A stretch of DNA of 64,000 bases from Marinomonas sargassi. Its GTDB lineage: Bacteria > Pseudomonadota > Gammaproteobacteria > Pseudomonadales > Marinomonadaceae. Each line of letters opens with the position of its first letter. Position 1 is the first letter of the stretch. Positions 34,653-42,005 of this stretch are shown one piece after another. The stretch is from the NCBI RefSeq assembly GCF_025716875.1, contig NZ_JAOVZB010000004.1, forward strand, positions 186,001 to 250,000. The letters run 5' to 3'. Below the pieces are notes generated by a model. That model made no database searches and was not told the origin of the DNA. It saw only the letters and a program-made list of their open reading frames with translations. The position numbers and the translations under genes were made by a program.

Positions 34653-34720
34653 TATTGCTAAAAACTAAGAAAGCATTAACAGCTTGATAATCAGCATGGT
34701 TTTCTTAGCTTTTAGCAATA
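34653..34720 (-). terminator. Long hairpin after the RidA gene
   Basis: A 20-bp stem (34653-34672 with 34701-34720) has a single non-Watson-Crick position, which becomes G-U in the minus-strand RNA, and a loop of 28 nt. It starts 12 nt after the ridA-like stop codon. There is no T-run, so its role as terminator is not certain. Confidence 0.55.
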
Positions 34721-34731
34721 TAGTGGGCGCT

Positions 34732-35220
34732 TTATTTGGCCGCGATCAACGACACTTCAACTAAGACTTCTGCACCAGGTTTACCACCAGGTAATGCACC
34801 GATTTCAATCGCTTCACGCGCTGGTGGTATTTTATCGCCAGGCCAGTATGTCGCGTATACCTTATTAAAAGCGCCATAGTTTTTAATGTCTGTCATAAAA
34901 ACAGTTACCTTCACAGCATCATCAAAGGTATAACCCGCTTTATCCAAAACAGCCCTCAACCCCTCCATGACGATCTTAGCCTGATCTGCCATGTCATCCT
35001 TACCGTCACGAGCGTACTCAGGAATTTCACCATTTACATAAGGGATATGCCCCGATACAAACAGCATACCATTAGACAATTTAATACCTGGAGTAAATGG
35101 TAACGAAGGCTTACTAGTAGGATATACAGGTTCAATAACACTCGAACCGTAAGCACTTCCCATTACACAAGCACCAAATAAAACAAGAAAGAATTTAGTA
35201 ATCATTTTATTTCTTAACAT
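34732..35220 (-). CDS. RidA-family protein with signal peptide
   Basis: A roughly 162-aa RidA/YER057c-like protein carrying an N-terminal signal peptide (ends AYGSS near residue 25), so it is probably periplasmic, unlike the usual cytosolic RidA. The active-site Arg is kept in PPAREAIEIGALP near residue 137. AGGGGAA 8 nt before the ATG at 35220 favours it over the ATG two codons upstream. RidA enzymes hydrolyse reactive enamine/imine intermediates. Confidence 0.85.
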   Translation of the reverse strand: MLRNKMITKFFLVLFGACVMGSAYGSSVIEPVYPTSKPSLPFTPGIKLSNGMLFVSGHIPYVNGEIPEYARDGKDDMADQAKIVMEGLRAVLDKAGYTFDDAVKVTVFMTDIKNYGAFNKVYATYWPGDKIPPAREAIEIGALPGGKPGAEVLVEVSLIAAK

Positions 35221-35459
35221 ATACATTTCCCCTTTTAATAAATATTCGACAAAAACACCTTAGCTAAAGTCAAAGGGCACAGCAATCAATTAAAACTGAT
35301 CGAAAGTGATCACATTTTTAAAAATAAAAACCTAACTAACGGCTCCGAAGGCATTAATATTATTGATTAATAAAGGTGAGGATTTTTTTATAGAAAGGTT
35401 TAAATGGCTAAGGAATTCAACACTTGGATGGATAGACGACTTTTAAAGACACACAAAGG

Positions 35460-35592
35460 AACAACACTAGAGATAATTTGAATGGGCACAATAATAAGAA
35501 CCAAAACTAGGTAATTAAAGGGCTTAAGAGATACAAGCCCTAATAATTTTCCACCAAATTACAGATCTAATTTTACTCTGACCCGATTTATT
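35460..35592 (-). repeat. NUDIX-leader repeat, copy B
   Basis: A full-length unit from ACAACACTAG to CCCGATTTATT. It contains a hairpin AGGGCTT...AAGCCCT. A NUDIX 5' remnant adjoins on the left, giving the same order as at 34.5 and 39.2 kb. Confidence 0.8.
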
Positions 35593-35704
35593 AATGGGCA
35601 GAATAATAACCACCAAAGGTAGGTAATTAAAGGACTTAAGAGATACAAGCCCTAATAACTTTTCGCCGTATTACAGGATTAATTTTACTCTGACCCGATT
35701 TATT
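35593..35704 (-). repeat. NUDIX-leader repeat, copy C
   Basis: This copy starts at AATGGGCAGAATAATAACC directly after copy B, in tandem, and ends with the same CCCGATTTATT. The hairpin arms are AGGACTT and AAGCCCT, so one pair is changed to a mismatch. Confidence 0.8.
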
Positions 35705-35834
35705 CTTATTATGTATAACTCTATCTACAACAGATTCATGCCGTTTATCTGGATTGACAAAAACTTCTATATCATATTTCCTCGGGCTCGATTAATGCCC
35801 AAGGAAAAGACCAACAACGGGATTTTTAAATTAT

Positions 35835-36716
35835 TTACCGGTAGCTTACCCAACTGCCTTCTGCGATGACATCGACCGCAACATTGTGTACCTGTGCTTT
35901 ATCGATTAATACACTAATTGGCTCTAGGTAAAGTGCATAGGTGGAGTGATGACTAGGTAAAGTACGTTTAGGTTTTAAATATTTAATGGCGTCTATGACA
36001 TCATCGGCGCCCATCGATAATTGCCCAAGAGGTCCTGTCGTGCCCACTCGGCCAACATGTGGGATAAAAAGATCGGGGTTATCATATTTAGTTAACAGGC
36101 TCAGCAATTCGGGGGTTAAGAATGAATCTCCCATCCAATAAACAGATCGCTTCCAGTCTTGATGGGTAAATTCAAGCCAATAACCATTACCATGACCTAT
36201 CACTTCTTCTAGTGCATGGTTTTCAGTGTGGTAGGCAGGAATGGCAGTTATCTTAATATGATAATCGCCTTCGCTAACATCCCAACTTTTTCCCCAAGTT
36301 AAAGGAATGTGATTACTAAAACCAAGCCCTTTAATTAGTGTTGCGTCGCTCTCGGGGGATATCAACGGGAGTGTTTTAGATAATTCTTTTTGCGCTACTT
36401 GGTCAAAGTGATCCTCATGTGTATGGCCAATAAGTACTACATCAATATTACCTTGATTGAAGTCAGGCAGAGCGCCTATGCGTGCATGGTCTTTAATGGT
36501 TGGGCCTTTGCTAAGGTCAAAGTTTTCATTAGGATCTGCCATTTTGAAAGCTTTATCCCCTTGTCCAAGCATCGGATCAGTAAGCAACTGAATGGTGCCA
36601 AACTCTATTAATAAAGTGGGGCCACCTAGCCACTTTATATCCAGCTGTTGACTTAAGCTCAGCGTTGAATAAACGCTCACAGCCAATAAAAAAATTGATT
36701 TATGTAGTTGTTTCAT
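35835..36716 (-). CDS. Exported metallo-beta-lactamase-fold hydrolase (UlaG/YtnP-like)
   Basis: A 293-aa protein with a signal peptide (about 22 residues, ending LSLSQQ) and an MBL fold of the UlaG/RomA lactonase-like group. The metal motif is HTHEDHFD near residue 98, with a further metal residue expected at WMGDS. AGGAG 8 nt upstream supports the ATG. It is divergent from a LysR regulator, which probably controls it. Substrate unknown. Confidence 0.87.
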   Translation of the reverse strand: MKQLHKSIFLLAVSVYSTLSLSQQLDIKWLGGPTLLIEFGTIQLLTDPMLGQGDKAFKMADPNENFDLSKGPTIKDHARIGALPDFNQGNIDVVLIGHTHEDHFDQVAQKELSKTLPLISPESDATLIKGLGFSNHIPLTWGKSWDVSEGDYHIKITAIPAYHTENHALEEVIGHGNGYWLEFTHQDWKRSVYWMGDSFLTPELLSLLTKYDNPDLFIPHVGRVGTTGPLGQLSMGADDVIDAIKYLKPKRTLPSHHSTYALYLEPISVLIDKAQVHNVAVDVIAEGSWVSYR

Positions 36717-36784
36717 ATCGAGTATCTCCTTGGTTTGTGATTGATGGCCAGTTTATAGATAGTATTTATCGCCATCTATACGGT

Positions 36785-36800
36785 ATAGTGTGGACACTAT
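36785..36800. promoter_or_regulatory. Palindromic operator candidate for the LysR regulator
   Basis: ATAGTGT-GG-ACACTAT is a perfect 7-bp inverted repeat centred in the divergent promoter region, 18 nt before the LysR start. It fits the T-N11-A type of LysR-binding site. Confidence 0.6.
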
Positions 36801-36818
36801 GTATAAGATTTTTTGACA

Positions 36819-37652
36819 ATGAACTTACTTTCCCCTTTTAAAACTTTCGTATTGGTCGCCGAGCATCTCAATTTTTCAGCCGCTGCTCGACAACTTGACC
36901 AACCCAGAGCAACCGTCAGCGCGCGTATAATAGAGCTAGAAAAACAGTTGGGTGTGCGTTTGTTTCAGCGCAATAATCGCAATGTTTCACTCACTGCTGA
37001 AGGCCTACAATATTTGGCTGCTTGTCGGCAAACATTAAGTGCCTTTGAAGATGCAGATGAAGCTTTGGATATTGGATCAAAGTTAAAAGGGGAAATACGT
37101 TTAGCGTTACCTGCCACGCTACCTAATCAGCATTTCTTAACGACACTGATGGACTTTCAAAAACATTATCCAGAGATCCATCTTGAATTAATATTCAGTG
37201 ATCAGGTCTTAGACTTAGCTGAGAATAGAATAGATATTGCGATCCGTGGCAAAAGCCCTGTGAGTAAAGACTTAGTCGCAAGGGAGTTAGATCCCACAGA
37301 TATGATTCTTGTGGCAACAAAAGAGTGGATATCGATAAATTTACCTATTAAAGATTGGAATCACTTAACCTTGCACGATCCACTTACTTTATGCCCATTT
37401 TCTTATCGACAGACAATGATTAAAACCACAGAGATTAGTCAATCATTATCACTTTGTTTACTCGGCATTGGGGCTGCTTTATTGCCACGTTCTATTTGTG
37501 AATCTCAACTAAAAGAGGGGAGTTTGCTGCAGTTTGAGTGTGAAAGTGAATTACCTCGTTTGAATAAATATCTTATTTATCAGCAGCCTAAATATCTTCC
37601 TAAACGAACGAAAGTGTTGATCGATTTTCTATTACAAGCATTGCGCAGTTGA
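36819..37652 (+). CDS. LysR-family transcriptional regulator
   Basis: A 277-aa regulator with an N-terminal winged HTH (FKTFVLVAEHLNFSAAARQL, then RATVSARIIELEKQLGVRLF) and a substrate-binding domain that seems somewhat short. The ATG at 36819 is used; a TTG two codons upstream is less likely. No clear ribosome site is present. It is divergent from the exported MBL-fold hydrolase, its probable target. Confidence 0.88.
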   Translation: MNLLSPFKTFVLVAEHLNFSAAARQLDQPRATVSARIIELEKQLGVRLFQRNNRNVSLTAEGLQYLAACRQTLSAFEDADEALDIGSKLKGEIRLALPATLPNQHFLTTLMDFQKHYPEIHLELIFSDQVLDLAENRIDIAIRGKSPVSKDLVARELDPTDMILVATKEWISINLPIKDWNHLTLHDPLTLCPFSYRQTMIKTTEISQSLSLCLLGIGAALLPRSICESQLKEGSLLQFECESELPRLNKYLIYQQPKYLPKRTKVLIDFLLQALRS

Positions 37653-37685
37653 TATCTAGAGCCCTAAAACCAAAATCAATTAACG

Positions 37686-39044
37686 AAATTAACTAGGCCA
37701 TGCACCTCTCAAAGCCAATAAAACCCTAACTTCAGTAAAATAACAGAACTATCACTTAAAACACAATGAACAGCATATCTTGCCGTAGAATCACCTTGGA
37801 AAACTGTGTCTTATAGATTGTCACTTTATATGACGATCTGGCTTTAAGATTTGAACTAATGAGGACTGTTTGACGAATAAGAACCACTCTGAATCCCCGA
37901 AGATCATTCTCGGTTATAATTGTGTTTTAACGGTTGTTCTCGTTATAACTAAGCGAGTAACTTAGTGCATTTTTTATTCGGCTTTCGGTGTCGGTGATGT
38001 GAGTCACAATAATGATCGATGGACTGTTCTTGGCCAACAACGCTCCCTGTTCTTTTTTCAAACTCTGTGGCGATACATAGCCAGTTGTCAGAAGAAATAT
38101 TTAAGCGTTGCAGAATAGGTAATAAGGAGGCATCAATAGCACCTCGCTTGTCATTTCTTATGATTCGCCCAGTTAAGTCCACCAGCTCAAGATAATCGGT
38201 GAGTTTGAATGGTAAGCCATTGGGCATATCTTTCTTTGGGTTGCCAACAAAAGGAGATAAGGCTTTTGGTTGATGCTTACCTTTGGCAGAAGTTACTCGT
38301 TTCTTAATGCTAGTAAATTCAGAGTCTTCTGGTGTTTTAGTCATGTTTGCTCGTAGTGGGTTTAGATCAACATACGCCATGCAGGCCATTAGAGCTGCTT
38401 CGTCTAATAAGGCTTGAGACTTAAAGCGCCCTTCCCAAAAATGCCCTGTGCAACCGTCTTCAAAATTAGCTCTTCTAGCAATGGGTTCATTCAACTCTTT
38501 CATAAACCAGCTGATGTCCATCAGCCGTTCCCTATAGGTTTTGGCGGAGACTTCGGCTAAGGTTACAGCGTAATCAGGTAAGGTTTCTCCTTTTACGTAT
38601 TGTTGAGTAAACAAAGTGCCTTTATGAAGTTGATGCCAACGTTTCAACACTTCTAAGGTTGACCATGATTTGGCTTTTTCTGCATCGACATGCAACACAA
38701 CATGAAGGTGGTTACTCATCACAGCATAAGCACAAATATCAATTGAAAAGACACTGGAGAGAAACAATAAACGGTTTTCCACCCAACCCCGTCTGTGTTC
38801 GTAACTGGCGCCATTTATTGGGTCTTCACCACATAAAAAGGCACGGCGAACGCATCTTGAGACACAATGGTAGTAAGGGGTATCGGACAAACACACTTGC
38901 TGGGTTCTTGGGGTAGACATCACTCACTTCCTCTTCCTTGAGAAAACATGAATTCAGTATAGAAAAGATCACCAAGAAAATCTGAGAAAATAGCTAAATG
39001 CACGGATTTACTGGCTTTGAGAGGTGCATGGCCTAGTTTAATTT
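37686..39044 (-). mobile_element. IS200/REP-type transposase element with 37-bp terminal inverted repeats
   Basis: Nearly perfect inverted repeats (37686-37722 and 39007-39044, with 27 bp exact) bound a 1.36-kb segment that contains one Y1-type transposase gene. Immediately beyond the right repeat lies a NUDIX gene cut at its Nudix box. No target-site duplication is visible. Canonical IS200 elements lack such repeats, so this may be a RAYT unit with associated palindromes. Confidence 0.7.
37949..38920 (-). CDS. REP-associated/IS200-like tyrosine (HUH) transposase
   Basis: A 323-aa Y1-type transposase. The HUH motif is HLHVV in VMSNHLHVVLHV, and the N-terminal YHCVSRCVRRAFLCG region is typical of the long RAYT-like group. 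An AGGAAG stretch about 9 nt upstream supports the ATG at 38920 over the adjacent GTG. It lies inside a segment with terminal inverted repeats. The catalytic Tyr was not pinpointed. Such proteins mobilise short palindromic repeats. Confidence 0.87.
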   Translation of the reverse strand: MSTPRTQQVCLSDTPYYHCVSRCVRRAFLCGEDPINGASYEHRRGWVENRLLFLSSVFSIDICAYAVMSNHLHVVLHVDAEKAKSWSTLEVLKRWHQLHKGTLFTQQYVKGETLPDYAVTLAEVSAKTYRERLMDISWFMKELNEPIARRANFEDGCTGHFWEGRFKSQALLDEAALMACMAYVDLNPLRANMTKTPEDSEFTSIKKRVTSAKGKHQPKALSPFVGNPKKDMPNGLPFKLTDYLELVDLTGRIIRNDKRGAIDASLLPILQRLNISSDNWLCIATEFEKRTGSVVGQEQSIDHYCDSHHRHRKPNKKCTKLLA

Positions 39045-39047
39045 GTT

Positions 39048-39228
39048 CTACCGGATTCTCACCTTCATCAATTCCCCCACCCGGCAAAGTGTAATCATCA
39101 TAACGCTGGGTATACAGCATCAGAATATCCTCACCCCTTATCACAATGCCACGGGCAGCAAGACGCAAAAAAGAAGGCGAATCAAGGGACTCAATACTTG
39201 GGTGAACAGACGACTTTAACAAACGCAT
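39048..39228 (-). pseudogene. Truncated NUDIX hydrolase copy
   Basis: About 60 codons match the N-terminus of the intact NUDIX gene at 33993-34514 (MRLLKSS through GGGIDEGENPVE) at high identity. The copy breaks within the Nudix box, next to the right inverted repeat of the transposase element, and then reads into unrelated sequence. It lacks the REL...EE metal residues and so cannot be active. Confidence 0.9.
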
Positions 39229-39232
39229 AAAA

Positions 39233-39435
39233 AACAACACTAGAGGTAATTTGAATGGGCAGAATAATAACCACCAAAGCTAGGTAATTAAAGGGCTTAA
39301 AGGGCTTAAAGGGCTTAAAGGGCTTAAAGGGCTTAAAGGGCTTAAAGGGCTTAAAGGGCTTAAAGGGCTTAAAGGGTGTAAGCCCTAATAATTTTTCGTC
39401 GAATTACAAAGCTAATTTTACTCTGACCCGATTTA
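39233..39435 (-). repeat. NUDIX-leader repeat, copy D (expanded)
   Basis: This is the leader of the truncated NUDIX copy. It matches copies B and C but is about 70 nt longer because the 9-mer AGGGCTTAA in the hairpin arm has been amplified. It ends with ACTCTGACCCGATTTATT, immediately before a truncated attC-like site. Confidence 0.85.
39292..39381. repeat. 9-bp tandem repeat array (AGGGCTTAA)n
   Basis: Nine perfect head-to-tail copies of AGGGCTTAA (39292-39372) are followed by one imperfect copy AGGGTGTAA. Sister repeats hold a single copy. The next bases, GCCCTAATAA, follow from AAGCCCT, which can pair with any AGGGCTT unit. Confidence 0.97.
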
Positions 39436-39504
39436 TTTTAAACACTAAAACCAACGCATAGTGAAAATGCTATACGTTGCTACCCCCTTTTGAACAGTTT
39501 GTTA
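39436..39504 (-). other. Truncated integron attC-like site
   Basis: Read on the minus strand this begins at the stop codon of the neighbouring gene as TAACAAACTGTTCAA and continues with an imperfect stem AACGTATAG...CTATGCGTT around CATTTTCA, then GGTTTTAGTG. This resembles the left half of Vibrio-type attC repeats. The right half is missing; the NUDIX-leader repeat takes its place. Confidence 0.5.
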
Positions 39505-40104
39505 GTTTTTAATTAGATGCGCCTCTAAAGGCACTGAAACGTTATAGATTACAAGGCATGCAACTAGTAATGAGATGATTACACCAATTACACCAACTCT
39601 TTTTGAGTTAACAAATGAAGGCTCACCAACCTTAACTCTGTCCCACTCCTCTTTTAACGTCAGTTGAGCAAAGTCACGAATGTTATCAACCATTTCTACT
39701 GACTCTTCCCACTTACCTTTACTCGCAAGTTTTTTTGATTGCACGAGGCAATTACGCAAATCTTTTTGGTGTTTGCTTTTATCATCAGGGTTTAGACGCA
39801 TCATGATATTTGAATAGGCAATTGCAAGTGCTTTATGTTCTTCCTTTGTCTCCATCGAACGAGCTAAAACATCCACTGAATCTCCATGCTTCTGCTCTAT
39901 AGCCCAATATATTTCTTCCGTTGCGACCAGAGCTGAAATGTACTTTGAAATATCATCTCGTAGTGCATCAATCCAGTTCTGTCGTAATTGAGATATTTGC
40001 TGCTCTTTGGTTAAAACTAAACTAAGAAACGAGAATGCCCCCGCTATAAGGGCAGCAATAACAACCCCAACAGGTACAAGCGTATTAACTGGAATTTCAC
40101 TCAT
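39502..40104 (-). CDS. Hypothetical membrane protein, probable integron cassette gene
   Basis: A 200-aa protein with membrane helices near residues 9-31 and 170-190 and a helical cytoplasmic or periplasmic middle (KEQQISQLRQNWIDALRDDI). I do not recognise a characterised family. AGGAAAG precedes the ATG. The stop codon merges with a TAACAAAC attC-like start, and another attC-like site lies upstream, so the gene is framed as a gene cassette. Confidence 0.75.
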   Translation of the reverse strand: MSEIPVNTLVPVGVVIAALIAGAFSFLSLVLTKEQQISQLRQNWIDALRDDISKYISALVATEEIYWAIEQKHGDSVDVLARSMETKEEHKALAIAYSNIMMRLNPDDKSKHQKDLRNCLVQSKKLASKGKWEESVEMVDNIRDFAQLTLKEEWDRVKVGEPSFVNSKRVGVIGVIISLLVACLVIYNVSVPLEAHLIKN

Positions 40105-40119
40105 AACTTTCCTTAAAAA

Positions 40120-40176
40120 CTAACGCTTCAATAACCGGCACAGCTTTGCTGCGTCCGGCGCCTGAAAGGCGCGTAG
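40120..40176 (-). other. Candidate integron attC recombination site
   Basis: A 57-nt imperfect inverted repeat. The outer arms are CTAACGC and GCGTAG with one bulged base; then TTCA/TGAA; an unpaired ATAA/CGCC spacer; CCGG/CCGG; CAGC/GCTG; and a TTT loop. On the minus strand it ends in GCGTTAG, the usual right end of attC. It lies between two co-oriented genes. No integrase is in the window. Confidence 0.55.
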
Positions 40177-40188
40177 TTAACTAATTTG

Positions 40189-40707
40189 TCAGTACCTGTT
40201 ATAGCCATGAAACTGACCGGAGTCTTTAAAGTTAAATACAGCCCATAAACATACAGACAGTGAATAACATAAATTGGGTAAAAGAGCTTGATCAAGAGGT
40301 AAACTTGTTTTTGTGAGAACAAAATAATTCAGGTATGAAATTTGAGTTAGCATGAGGACACTGATAAGCAAAACTATTCTAATTGCAAAATCTTCCCCTG
40401 AATTCATGGCGGAAATAGTTATTTGAGAGACTATAATGCCAACAACTATTGGAATTATTGTGGCAATACTAAGCACCTTTAATAGACTCGCATCGGTTAC
40501 GGCAATAAGCATTAAATCAGCAAATGTAATACCAAAAGCCTTACTTCCTAAAAATAGAAGTAGACCCGCTGAAACTGCAGTCATTCTTACAAACTGTTCC
40601 GCACCACTTGCTTGAAGCACAATCTTTGCCGAGACAAATACTTGGCCCAACATAACCAAGATTACCAAGGCTTGCATAAAGCCGGAATCAAACCCCCAAT
40701 CAATCAT
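40189..40707 (-). CDS. Hypothetical polytopic membrane protein, probable integron cassette gene
   Basis: A 172-aa protein with four or five hydrophobic helices and no family I can name. AAAGGAG about 11 nt upstream supports the ATG. The gene is followed by the attC-like site at 40120-40176 and points the same way as the next gene. This is the layout of gene cassettes in an integron array. The upstream boundary is not clear. Confidence 0.7.
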   Translation of the reverse strand: MIDWGFDSGFMQALVILVMLGQVFVSAKIVLQASGAEQFVRMTAVSAGLLLFLGSKAFGITFADLMLIAVTDASLLKVLSIATIIPIVVGIIVSQITISAMNSGEDFAIRIVLLISVLMLTQISYLNYFVLTKTSLPLDQALLPNLCYSLSVCLWAVFNFKDSGQFHGYNRY

Positions 40708-40958
40708 TTTTATGAATTACTCCTTTAGTGTACTAACATTTTAAATAGTGCGTATGCGCGTTCACACACTTTCAAAAATGGCCAAATAAGCTAGTTAACT
40801 TGATATAACCTTTTTAAGTTATAAACAATTTCGAAAACAGGAAAAACGAGCTTGTAAGTTATTTATTATACTGACTCCCTTACTCATTAATACCAAAGCA
40901 CTTTCAAAAACACCACCAGCACAACATATAATCAAAGAAGTAAAACTAGCATCTCATA

Positions 40959-41195
40959 CAAAAAACATTCGATGCAATCCTGATTGCACGACCGCTCGAT
41001 AGTCGGGTTACCGTGTTTAAAATAAGCAAGGAATTAACCAAGGGTAAACTAAACACCTTACGTAAAAGACCGCCTAGAAGATAAAAAATATAGAAAACAA
41101 TAATGAGGCGTTAAGATTCTGACCAAAGAGACCTTTTGGTTACTTTTATGGCTCTGGATAAAAGTTACCCGCCCAGCAGGGCGGAAAAATGCTCC
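40959..41195. repeat. Structured dispersed repeat, copy B
   Basis: This matches copy A at 26668-26899. The hairpins are kept: TGCAAT/ATTGCA (40973-40988), CGAC/GTCG (40989-41005), a 12-bp stem 41138-41149 with 41158-41169, and CCGCCC/GGGCGG (41169-41184). In the 12-bp stem the bases differ from copy A but pairing is kept. Confidence 0.8.
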
Positions 41196-41262
41196 CTATA
41201 ACAAAGCCCTTAAATGGAACTTGAACTGTTTATTCCTCAAAAACCTTTTTAAAACCACAAAA

Positions 41263-41283
41263 AAAGAGGCCTAAGCCTCTTTC
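41263..41283 (-). terminator. Intrinsic terminator after dcd
   Basis: The stem AAAGAGGC/GCCTCTTT with CTAA loop is followed on the minus strand by a T-run, 28 nt downstream of the dcd stop. Confidence 0.88.
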
Positions 41284-41310
41284 TTATAAACAACTAAAAA
41301 AACCAAAAAC

Positions 41311-41898
41311 CTAATTCTTATCCCCCGAAATTCGACTCCCAACCGCCGAATTCTGGTTCTTATATTTCGCATTATCACGCTTGTTATAAGGGCGATCCGC
41401 AGAACCTGACATGGTCTCAAAATTGATCGCGCCAATGGTCATACCGGGCGTCAGGGCAATGGGCAGTTTGCCGCCATTTAAAAACTCAAGCACAATACCA
41501 CCACTCCAACCGGGATCAATACGGTGTGCCGTCACATGCACCATTAAGCCTAAGCGTGCCAGTGATGAGCGACCATCTAACCAACCCACTAGGTTATCAG
41601 GCAAGGTCACAGACTCTTTCGTGACGCCTAATACCAATTCACCTGGGTGGATGAAAAATGGCTGACCATCTTCAATCAGTATTTCATCCCCCATGACAGA
41701 TTCAATGACCTTACTTAAATCGGCTTTTGAATTGCTTAAATCAAGGTATGGTGCTGTGTGGCCTTGGAAAGTACGGAAGGAGTTACCTAGCCTCAGGTCA
41801 ACAGAAACACCACTGATAACACTGTTATCTGGGCGTGGTTCAATAACAATTGACCCTTCATCTAAAGCGGAAATGATATCTCTGTCGCACAAACGCAT
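41311..41898 (-). CDS. dcd: dCTP deaminase
   Basis: A 195-aa trimeric enzyme that converts dCTP to dUTP for dTMP synthesis. It shows the dUTPase-like fold with [14 protein letters not shown] and [16 protein letters not shown], and the deaminase catalytic Glu is expected in the latter. Length equals that of E. coli Dcd. It lies downstream of apbC, separated by about 110 nt, as in pseudomonads. Confidence 0.96.
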   Translation of the reverse strand: MRLCDRDIISALDEGSIVIEPRPDNSVISGVSVDLRLGNSFRTFQGHTAPYLDLSNSKADLSKVIESVMGDEILIEDGQPFFIHPGELVLGVTKESVTLPDNLVGWLDGRSSLARLGLMVHVTAHRIDPGWSGGIVLEFLNGGKLPIALTPGMTIGAINFETMSGSADRPYNKRDNAKYKNQNSAVGSRISGDKN

Positions 41899-42005
41899 TT
41901 CGGTTCCTTACATTGTTACTTTCAATTTTTATGGTGAATGACTTTATAGCAAATTACTTGGCACAAAATGTCTCAGTAGTTAATCATCGCTCATGCTGCC
42001 AGTGA

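Larger units (their letters stand above)
35221..35834. other. Gene-poor region with NUDIX-derived repeats
   Basis: No gene is evident in this 614-nt gap. It holds a decayed copy of the NUDIX 5' end (about 35407-35459), two tandem NUDIX-leader repeats (35460-35704), and about 130 nt before the metallo-hydrolase gene in which I recognise nothing. The phrase ACTCTGACCCGATTTATT ends both repeats. Confidence 0.7.
40708..41310. other. Intergenic region carrying the dispersed repeat and dcd terminator
   Basis: The 603-nt gap contains about 250 nt of AT-rich DNA with no recognisable feature, then structured repeat copy B, and then the dcd terminator. No gene is evident. Confidence 0.6.

Noticed and set aside
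38920-39047. C-terminal extension of the truncated NUDIX copy
   Set aside because: The residues after GENPVE come from the transposase element end read in frame by chance; no similarity to the intact NUDIX protein.
39292-39381. Possible CRISPR array
   Set aside because: The units are 9 bp and directly joined, without spacers, and no cas gene is present.
40128-40322. Open frame overlapping the membrane-protein gene and attC-like site
   Set aside because: It overlaps the better-supported 172-aa gene in another frame and runs through the recombination-site structure; no ribosome site.
40708-40790. Third attC-like site upstream of the distal cassette gene
   Set aside because: A GTTAG and a GTTAACTA are present, but I could not pair the inner arms, so the site is not supported.
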